Of a stretch of DNA of 64,000 nt, positions 58,700-64,000 are shown piece by piece. Numbering within the stretch: the first letter of the stretch is position 1; each line of letters begins with the position of its first letter. The position numbers and the translations under genes are program-made. The notes under the pieces were generated by a model. It was not told the DNA's origin. It searched no databases and saw only the letters and a program-made list of their open reading frames with translations. The DNA is from Methylophilus sp. (GTDB taxonomy: Bacteria > Pseudomonadota > Gammaproteobacteria > Burkholderiales > Methylophilaceae), in NCBI GenBank assembly GCA_030696695.1, contig JAUYRP010000011.1, forward strand, positions 186,001 to 250,000, written 5' to 3'.

Positions 58700-58796
58700 A
58701 TGTCATTTCAGATGAATGACAGGTTGACCATACAACCTGCCAAACAGCTTGTATGTGCGCTGGCTTGCTTATGCATAAATAATCTGGAAATGACAT
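58700..58796. repeat. nested inverted-repeat element 2
   Basis: Outer arms ATGTCATTTCAGAT (58700-58713) and ATCTGGAAATGACAT (58782-58796) pair with a one-base bulge. Inner hairpin CAGGTTG / CAACCTG (58720-58739). Similar in size and plan to element 1, with no clear sequence identity, and also just upstream of a small envelope-protein gene. Confidence 0.6.
58727..58768 (-). promoter_or_regulatory. Crp-like promoter, glycine-zipper gene
   Basis: Minus-strand GCAAGCCAGCGCAC (58768-58755), one perfect half-site CGCAC, followed by TATGGT (58732-58727) at the standard distance, the same -10 as at the ndvB-like gene. Predicted leader about 40 bases. Confidence 0.5.
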
Positions 58797-58874
58797 AAGT
58801 GGAGATAGCGAGCGTTCAAGAAGCATTATTTGTTATCAACAAATAAAACCACGTGGGCATTGTGTCGCAACTAT

Positions 58875-58915
58875 GTTCGATACTGAACAGACTGTCATTG
58901 TAAGCTAGGCATAAT
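58875..58915 (+). promoter_or_regulatory. Crp-like class II promoter, GGDEF-EAL gene
   Basis: GTTCGATACTGAAC at 58875-58888, palindromic, with CATAAT at 58910-58915. Gene starts 72 bases after the operator. Confidence 0.55.
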
Positions 58916-58959
58916 TAAGTCATTGTTATCCTGCCGACACCGCAGAAAGTGAAGGTTTA

Positions 58960-60756
58960 ATGTCTAGTGAAGTGAAAGTGCTTAAGAAAGTGACTGGGAA
59001 TATTCAAAAACATCCTAAAGAGACTGAAGATTCCAATGCCTTGACCTCAAGACCAGTGATATTAGATAAAGCGATGTATAACGAAAAAATTAGAGCGGAA
59101 ATTGCGCTGAATTCTATTAGTGATGCTGTGATTTGTACTGACATCAATGGCATGGTGAATTACCTGAATACTGCTGCTGAAAAAATAACAGGCTGGCCTC
59201 GACAAGATGCGTACGGGCTACCAAGTCATCAGGTGTTTCATATAGTCAACGGTACCACTAGAAAAACACCGCCTAGCCCAGTGGCTTCAGTATTAAAGAC
59301 TAATCAGCCTGTCGGCTTAGCGGCCGATACTCTATTAATCAAGCGTGATGGCACCGAGGCTGCGATTGAAGACTCATCATCCCCTATCCATAACTGGAAT
59401 GGTGAATTGACTGGGGTTGTGATTGTGTTTCATGATGTGAGTGCAGCTCGATCGATGGCGATGAAAATGGCGCATTTGGCACAGCATGATTTTTTAACTA
59501 ACTTACCCAATCGTGTATTACTGAATGACAGAATCGCGCAAGCCATTGAGTCGGCCAAAAGAAATCACACCAAAATAGCGCTGTTATTTTTAGATTTAGA
59601 TAATTTCAAACATATCAATGATTCACTCGGCCACCCGACTGGCGACAAGCTATTAAAGTTAGTCACCACCTCATTAGTTGCCTCTGTCAGGGGCAACGAC
59701 ACGGTCAGCCGTCAAGGGGGCGACGAATTTATCATTCTTTTATCAGACATTAAAAACGAAGCCGATGCTGCATTGACAGCCAACAAAGTGCTAGAACTGC
59801 TGACACTGCCGCACATCATTTCCAATGCTCAGTTATACATCACCACCAGTATCGGCATTAGTATTTACCCTGATGATGGATTAGATGCAGAAATACTGAT
59901 TCAAAATGCAGATACTGCGATGTACCACGCAAAAGACCTTGGCCGTAATAATTATCAGTTTTTTAAAGCCGAGATGAATTTGCGTGCAGTGGAGCGTCAA
60001 GTCACCGAAGTGAATTTATATGCAGCCTTAGATAAACATCAATTTATCCTGCATTACCAACCCAAATTCAATGTCTTGTCCAAAGAAATGATCGGAGTAG
60101 AAGCCTTAGTCCGCTGGCATCATGATGAGTGGGGCGTAGTGATGCCAGACAAATTTATTGCGATTGCTGAAGACACTGGATTAATTATTCCGATTGGTAA
60201 ATGGGTATTGCGTGCAGCTTGTCAGCAAATTAAACATTGGGCTAGCCTGGGCTTAAAAGACATCACCGTTGCAGTCAATATCTCGGCTTTGGAGTTTACA
60301 CAAAAAAACTTTATCGCAGATGTGCAGCAGATACTATTAGAAACCAAAGTCAATGCACATCAGCTTGAGCTTGAAATTACAGAGAGCGTGCTGATGCGGG
60401 ATGCGAAATCCAGTGCAGCTATTCTCTCTCAACTGAAAGAGATGGGCTTAGTATTGGTAGTGGATGATTTTGGTACAGGGTACTCAAGTTTGAGTTATTT
60501 ACGGAAATTTCCAATAGATGTGCTAAAAATAGACCGTTCATTTGTGAATGAAATTGGTACCACTGCGGAAGATGGCATTATTGTGAGTGCAATCATCAAT
60601 ATGGCAAATAGCCTTAAATTAAAGGTGATTGCAGAAGGTGTTGAAAATCAACAGCATTTAGATTTTCTTGTCAGTCATGACTGCACGGAAGCGCAAGGCT
60701 ATTTCTTTAGCCATCCGTTGACTGCGCTTGAATTTGAAAACACCTATATAAACTAA
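58960..60756 (+). CDS. PAS-GGDEF-EAL protein
   Basis: 598 aa, cytosolic. PAS domain (about 45-160: SISDAVICTDINGMVNYLNTAAEKITGW), GGDEF with VSRQGGDEFIILL (about 255), EAL with VGVEALVRWHHDEWG and VDDFGTGYSSLSYL (about 365-595). Catalytic motifs are intact in both, so it may be a synthase and phosphodiesterase of cyclic-di-GMP. AAGGTTT precedes the ATG. Its promoter is of the Crp-like set, so cyclic-di-GMP turnover would be part of the regulon. Confidence 0.9.
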   Translation: MSSEVKVLKKVTGNIQKHPKETEDSNALTSRPVILDKAMYNEKIRAEIALNSISDAVICTDINGMVNYLNTAAEKITGWPRQDAYGLPSHQVFHIVNGTTRKTPPSPVASVLKTNQPVGLAADTLLIKRDGTEAAIEDSSSPIHNWNGELTGVVIVFHDVSAARSMAMKMAHLAQHDFLTNLPNRVLLNDRIAQAIESAKRNHTKIALLFLDLDNFKHINDSLGHPTGDKLLKLVTTSLVASVRGNDTVSRQGGDEFIILLSDIKNEADAALTANKVLELLTLPHIISNAQLYITTSIGISIYPDDGLDAEILIQNADTAMYHAKDLGRNNYQFFKAEMNLRAVERQVTEVNLYAALDKHQFILHYQPKFNVLSKEMIGVEALVRWHHDEWGVVMPDKFIAIAEDTGLIIPIGKWVLRAACQQIKHWASLGLKDITVAVNISALEFTQKNFIADVQQILLETKVNAHQLELEITESVLMRDAKSSAAILSQLKEMGLVLVVDDFGTGYSSLSYLRKFPIDVLKIDRSFVNEIGTTAEDGIIVSAIINMANSLKLKVIAEGVENQQHLDFLVSHDCTEAQGYFFSHPLTALEFENTYIN

Positions 60757-60770
60757 TGCCTTATAAGGCA
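60757..60770. terminator. short hairpin after GGDEF-EAL gene
   Basis: TGCCTTATAAGGCA, a perfect 14-base palindrome (5-bp stem, 4-base loop) right after the stop codon. No T-run, so only a possible terminator. Confidence 0.35.
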
Positions 60771-60916
60771 AGTATTGGTGTTGGGATTATTACGATTGCA
60801 AGTATGAAGGTGATTAAAAACTGCGTGCACAAAACACTTCAAATACAGATAAATACTTTGTGCGCGACTGCATAGCAGAGATGCTATTGAGACCAGTGAG
60901 CTAGCAATTAAAGATT

Positions 60917-61159
60917 TTAATCTTTCACTAATGATGCAGTGTGAAACTGGCCATCAATATTGATTTTTGAATCTTGCCAATCAGATAACTGATGTTCAGC
61001 CTCAAAGCGACTCACGCCATAGGTACCTTGAATCACTTGAGATAAACTTGCGCGCTTGCCTGCAACTGTTTCAAATTGTTGATAGCTCACTTCACTCCAG
61101 TGCTGTTGGGCGATCACCTTGAAGATGTCCCAATGACTTTCAATGTATCTCCATTGCAT
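60917..61159 (-). CDS. diverged CsbD-like protein
   Basis: 80 aa from the ATG at 61159 (MQWRYIESHWDIFKVIAQQHW), with GAGGG 7 bases upstream. VAGKRASLSQVIQGTYGVSRFEAEHQLSDW keeps the CsbD pattern of the 54072 gene, but the N-terminal helix is more diverged. Probably a stress protein. A perfect Crp-like palindrome lies upstream. It is divergent from the BON operon. Confidence 0.75.
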   Translation of the reverse strand: MQWRYIESHWDIFKVIAQQHWSEVSYQQFETVAGKRASLSQVIQGTYGVSRFEAEHQLSDWQDSKINIDGQFHTASLVKD

Positions 61160-61195
61160 GGTGTGCCCTCTCAAGGTGGTTGTAGCATCTGTACA

Positions 61196-61236
61196 TGCTT
61201 AGGCAAAAACAATTCACGGTCTGTGCGCAATCGCAC
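61196..61236 (-). promoter_or_regulatory. Crp-like promoter, second CsbD gene
   Basis: Perfect minus-strand palindrome GTGCGATTGCGCAC (61236-61223), with a weak -10-like TAAGCA (61201-61196). Divergent from the BON promoter, with centres 126 bp apart. Confidence 0.6.
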
Positions 61237-61348
61237 ATAAGGCAACTTTTTTATCACATAAATCAATCAGTCAGCTAAACGCATTATTGGCTGCAATGGC
61301 TTGGTGCAATCCCTGTGCGAACTAAGGATAGCGGTGATTTTTCACTAG

Positions 61349-61390
61349 GTGCGTTAACGCACAGATACATCCAAGCTGATGTTGAATAAT
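61349..61390 (+). promoter_or_regulatory. Crp-like class II promoter, BON-YqjDEK operon
   Basis: Perfect palindrome GTGCGTTAACGCAC at 61349-61362 with AATAAT at 61385-61390. Gene starts 66 bases after the operator. Confidence 0.7.
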
Positions 61391-61427
61391 CTACATACTT
61401 ACTGACAACAACCAATGGAGAATCATC

Positions 61428-61748
61428 ATGAATGTATTAAATCGATTGATATTATTAACATGCGCACTTGCCATCAGCACCATGGTCGCATGTGCATCCA
61501 CCTCTAAACAATCAGGCACGGGCGAGTATATTGATGACAGCGTCATCACCACTAAGGTAAAAACAGCCGTACTGAACGAACCAACGCTTAAATCTGCTGA
61601 AATTAATGTAGAAACATTTAAAGGCGTGGTGCAATTAAGTGGGTTTGTGAATTCACAAACAGACATCAACAAAGCAGTAGAGCTGACAAAACAAGTAAAA
61701 GGTGTGGCTTCTGTTAAAAACGATATGCGTTTAAAAGCCACCCCATAA
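61428..61748 (+). CDS. BON-domain lipoprotein
   Basis: 106 aa. Signal with lipobox MVAC (about 17-20). BON domain: DDSVITTKVKTAVLNEPTLKSAEINVETFKG and VQLSGFVNSQTDINKAVELTKQVKGVASVKNDM. OsmY-like envelope protein. GGAG precedes the ATG. First gene of a row with the lmo0937-like, YqjD, YqjE and YqjK genes on the same strand. Confidence 0.9.
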   Translation: MNVLNRLILLTCALAISTMVACASTSKQSGTGEYIDDSVITTKVKTAVLNEPTLKSAEINVETFKGVVQLSGFVNSQTDINKAVELTKQVKGVASVKNDMRLKATP

Positions 61749-61773
61749 TATTTTCTAAGTATAGGAGAACGCT

Positions 61774-61920
61774 ATGCTAGAAACCATTGCGGTTGTATTG
61801 ATTGCTTTGTGGGCATTAGGCTTGGTCACTGCATACACCATGGGGGGGTTAGTCCATATCCTGCTAGTGGTTGCCATTATGGTGATTATATTTAGGGTGA
61901 TGAATGGCCGGCGAATCTAA
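61774..61920 (+). CDS. lmo0937-like small membrane protein
   Basis: 48 aa, MLETIAVVLIALWALGLVTAYTMGGLVHILL then a second helix and basic tail FRVMNGRRI. Two membrane helices with a Gly-Gly turn match the lmo0937 family. AGGAG lies before the ATG, 25 bases after the BON gene. Function unknown. Confidence 0.75.
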   Translation: MLETIAVVLIALWALGLVTAYTMGGLVHILLVVAIMVIIFRVMNGRRI

Positions 61921-61965
61921 GCAATCAATGCGCTAGCTATTACTTATTACAATTTGGAGAATCAA

Positions 61966-62301
61966 ATGAATACAATTTTAGATGAAACAAAAAAAGCGTT
62001 AGACGCAGCAACAACATCGCCCTTAATGGATGATTTTAATATGGTAGTGGCCGATGTTGAGGCACTCCTTAAGGAAACTGCAAGCCAAAGTGGTGAAAAA
62101 TTCATTGAAATACGCAACAAATTAGATCAGTCCCTGAAAGCGGCTAAAGCATCAATGGCAGAAGCCGAAGAAGCACTATTGGTTAAATCTAAAGTCGCAG
62201 CCAAAGCGACCGATGCCTATGTGCATGACCACCCTTGGCAATCTGTAGGGTTAGCCGCTGGTATTGGCTACATTATCGGTTGGTTAAGCGCGCGTCGTTA
62301 A
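61966..62301 (+). CDS. DUF883 (ElaB/YqjD-like) protein
   Basis: 111 aa from the ATG at 61966 (TTGGAG upstream; a TTG at 61954 is less likely). Long coiled helix DFNMVVADVEALLKETASQSG, then DAYVHDHPWQSVGLAAGIGYIIGWLSARR, the C-terminal membrane anchor of YqjD, which ties ribosomes to the membrane in stationary phase in E. coli. Followed by YqjE- and YqjK-like genes, as in E. coli. Confidence 0.9.
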   Translation: MNTILDETKKALDAATTSPLMDDFNMVVADVEALLKETASQSGEKFIEIRNKLDQSLKAAKASMAEAEEALLVKSKVAAKATDAYVHDHPWQSVGLAAGIGYIIGWLSARR

Positions 62302-62307
62302 TCTATT

Positions 62308-62712
62308 ATGGAAGCAGCAGAACCGCATCAAAGTAAAGGATTGTTAGCATCATTGTGTGGATTAGGGGCAACCCTAATTGCCATGATGCACACTCGTTTA
62401 GCACTATTGGGAGTCGATTTAGAAGAAGACGCTAGGCATTTATTTTTAATTGCTAAACTCATGCTCATCACCCTATTTTGCTTTGGTCTGGCAGTTGTGT
62501 TGCTGACCATATTAATCAGCGTGATCTTTTGGGACAATCACCGCATTCTAGTGCTGAGCCTGCTTACAGGATTTTTTGTGTTGTCAGGTATAGTCATTGG
62601 GCAATACACGCATAAAAAAATAAAGCAGAAACCCACATTATTTTCTTCTAGCCTGACGGAACTGGTAAAAGACTGGCAATCTTTGGATATTCACGCAAAG
62701 GATGCATCTTGA
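62308..62712 (+). CDS. YqjE-like membrane protein
   Basis: 134 aa, phage-holin/YqjE-type. LCGLGATLIAMMHTRLALLGVDLEEDARHLF is the conserved amphipathic stretch; two membrane helices follow (about 50-75 and 85-105). Lies 6 bases after the YqjD-like gene. Function unknown; it goes with YqjD in stress envelopes. Confidence 0.87.
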   Translation: MEAAEPHQSKGLLASLCGLGATLIAMMHTRLALLGVDLEEDARHLFLIAKLMLITLFCFGLAVVLLTILISVIFWDNHRILVLSLLTGFFVLSGIVIGQYTHKKIKQKPTLFSSSLTELVKDWQSLDIHAKDAS

Positions 62713-62993
62713 ATGCGTTCACTGAACTCGCAATTAAGCGGCAGCACTTAATTGCAAAGTCGACCCTACAGCGTGAACAGATTGAGTTGTATATTGACGA
62801 TCTACGTAGCCCAATCAAAACACTAGACACAGGAATAAGCGCTTGGAATTTCATCAAATCGCATCCAATCTTGATGCTGGGTTCCACACTCATGCTTTAT
62901 CGGTTACGTTTTGTTTTTTTAACTAAATGGCTAGCGCAGCTAGCAACACTCAGGCAGGTTTCACAATTACTAAAACGTATATTTAGTCATTAA
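62709..62993 (+). CDS. YqjK-like protein
   Basis: 94 aa, TTG start overlapping the YqjE stop as TTGA, so it is translated by coupling. Basic N-terminal helix (ELAIKRQHLIAKSTLQREQIELY) and a hydrophobic segment near 50-70, in the order known for yqjDEK. Its end overlaps the end of the convergent regulator E gene by 11 bp. Confidence 0.72.
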   Translation: MNAFTELAIKRQHLIAKSTLQREQIELYIDDLRSPIKTLDTGISAWNFIKSHPILMLGSTLMLYRLRFVFLTKWLAQLATLRQVSQLLKRIFSH

Positions 62994-63684
62994 GAATCAA
63001 TTGATAAGTGGCTTTATCTATCGCATAGCAACTGCAAGCAACGGCTTCTAACGCTTTAACATTCAAGATTTCTATATGCCCTCTTGCATAGCGCAAGGTG
63101 CGGCTTTTTTGCAACGCACCAGCCGCTTTGGTGATGCCAACTCGCCTAACGCCTAACATATCTGCTAATAACCCATGTGTGAGCTGCATCGAATTGGAAT
63201 GCAAACGATCGTGGAACATCAATATCAATCTAGCCAAGCGCGCTTGCACCACATGAAAATGACCACATAACGAGGATTGTGCTAATTGATTCATGATCAC
63301 ACCCGCATACAAGTGTAAATGTTGCTCAATGGCTGGGTAGCGCGCAATCATTTTCATCAACAACTCAGTGGAGACGCGTAACACCATGCCCTCACTTTGC
63401 ACCACAATAAGGTAGGGGGATTCATTGAGGCCTAACATGGTTTCAACACCCAACATACCCTCCTCGCCAACCAAACACACTTCCAACCCTTTTTCTTCGC
63501 TCTGCTGCAACATCAAAGCCACTACACAGCCCGATGGGAAATAAACATAATCGCTGACATCACCTGGCTGACTGAGCACGGTGCCTGCCGATAGATGCAA
63601 CACGTCACTATGTTTAAGCACTAACTTGCGCGACGGCGCATCTAGGTGATTGATCAATTGATTACTGCATTCAAATGGGTTCAT
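62983..63684 (-). CDS. Crp/Fnr-family regulator E
   Basis: 233 aa from the ATG at 63684 (MNPFECSNQLINHLDAPSRKL). YVYFPSGCVVALMLQQSEEKG, LVGEEGMLGVETMLG, recognition helix MLGVRRVGITKAAGALQ, tail ACSCYAIDKAT. No ribosome-binding site is present, and the predicted transcription start falls on the ATG, so the mRNA may be leaderless. A TTG at 63690 is an alternative. It controls its own Crp-like promoter in the likely scheme. Confidence 0.82.
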   Translation of the reverse strand: MNPFECSNQLINHLDAPSRKLVLKHSDVLHLSAGTVLSQPGDVSDYVYFPSGCVVALMLQQSEEKGLEVCLVGEEGMLGVETMLGLNESPYLIVVQSEGMVLRVSTELLMKMIARYPAIEQHLHLYAGVIMNQLAQSSLCGHFHVVQARLARLILMFHDRLHSNSMQLTHGLLADMLGVRRVGITKAAGALQKSRTLRYARGHIEILNVKALEAVACSCYAIDKATYQLILND

Positions 63685-63690
63685 CCGCAA

Positions 63691-63732
63691 AGACTATCAC
63701 TGCATCTCGCTTCATTCTGTACGCTTGCGCAC
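63691..63732 (-). promoter_or_regulatory. Crp-like class II promoter, regulator E
   Basis: Minus-strand GTGCGCAAGCGTAC (63732-63719) with TAGTCT (63696-63691). With a start at the usual 7 bases after the -10, transcription begins at about 63684, the A of the ATG. Confidence 0.6.
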
Positions 63733-63849
63733 ATCCAAACAATCATCATTTGTTACTTGGTATGTGTGGCAACAGACAGAAGCATGGTATTTAGGCGCAT
63801 ACATTGGTATGCATCATCCATTTTATTCATCAACTCAATTGGAGCCTAT

Positions 63850-64000
63850 ATGCATCATCAATATATCGACAACAAAGGGAAATCCCCATTGCTAGGCGTA
63901 CACCTGATGTGGAACAAAATAAGAGATGCTGCTAGCGATGCATTGCCTATCAAAGCTAAGCTGCAAGCAGAGGATATCGCACTCGCAGTTGAAAACACAT
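63850..64000 (+). CDS. start of an unknown gene, cut by window end
   Basis: First 50 residues, MHHQYIDNKGKSPLLGVHLMWN then KIRDAASDALPIKAKLQAEDIALAVENT. GGAG lies before the ATG. The frame is open to the window end. I do not recognise the family. Confidence 0.6.
   Translation, partial: MHHQYIDNKGKSPLLGVHLMWNKIRDAASDALPIKAKLQAEDIALAVENT

Noticed and set aside
1-64000. CRISPR array, tRNA, rRNA, IS element or prophage
   Set aside because: No regular spaced repeats, no cloverleaf or rRNA signatures, no transposase, integrase or phage structural genes were seen.

Overview
The window looks like chromosome of a methylotrophic betaproteobacterium, most likely Methylophilaceae (Methylotenera/Methylophilus type). 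The reasons are ribulose monophosphate pathway genes (hexulose-6-phosphate synthase, 6-phospho-3-hexuloisomerase, transaldolase) beside a tetrahydromethanopterin (H4MPT) C1-oxidation and cofactor cluster (mtdB, mch, beta-RFAP synthase, ATP-grasp proteins, a CitG-like protein), together with a moderate, AT-leaning base composition. I see no rRNA, tRNA, CRISPR array, insertion sequence, integrase or phage gene.

Layout. 0-4.3 kb: an ATP-grasp ligase and a HisA-like protein with head-to-head start codons one base apart, then hxlB, hxlA and tal. 4.5-8.8 kb: a signalling operon (response regulator, LysM-FecR protein, CHASE2 histidine kinase). 8.9-14.8 kb: the H4MPT operon mptG-mtdB-ATPgrasp-mch-RimK-like-CitG-like. 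15-18.2 kb: ppsA and its regulatory kinase/phosphotransferase gene. 18.3-26.7 kb: mixed housekeeping and transport genes (glutathione peroxidase, chromate transporter, small membrane proteins, esterase, TauE/SafE, DHA2 MFS, DUF3617). 26.9-40.3 kb: catalase HPII, an alpha/beta hydrolase, a giant cyclic beta-1,2-glucan synthase-like protein (2891 aa) and a zinc alcohol dehydrogenase. 40.5-64 kb: a dense regulatory and stress region with five Crp/Fnr-like paralogues, three GGDEF-EAL proteins, HU, and many small envelope or stress proteins (two CsbD-like, two BON lipoproteins, DUF3309, DUF2171, DUF2789, glycine-zipper lipoprotein, EF-hand protein, lmo0937-like, YqjD/YqjE/YqjK-like).

The most interesting signal is not a gene. 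A 14-bp palindrome close to GTGCG-N4-CGCAC recurs in front of the stress genes. In most cases a -10-like hexamer begins 22-24 bases downstream of the palindrome, which places the palindrome centre near -41.5, the classical position of a class II Crp/Fnr activator. I count about 14 such promoters. They precede the alpha/beta hydrolase, the glucan synthase, a small His-rich protein, three of the Crp-like genes, a repeat lipoprotein, the DUF1269-like/BON/CsbD/DUF3309 operon, DUF2171, the EF-hand protein, the glycine-zipper protein, a GGDEF-EAL gene, the second CsbD gene, and the BON/YqjDEK operon. This suggests one regulon run by the local Crp-like paralogues. These have a conserved C-terminal CxCY motif and lack an obvious cAMP-binding cassette. 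The regulon links envelope protection, glucan synthesis and cyclic-di-GMP turnover. Operators and -10 boxes were found by eye and need a genome-wide motif search.
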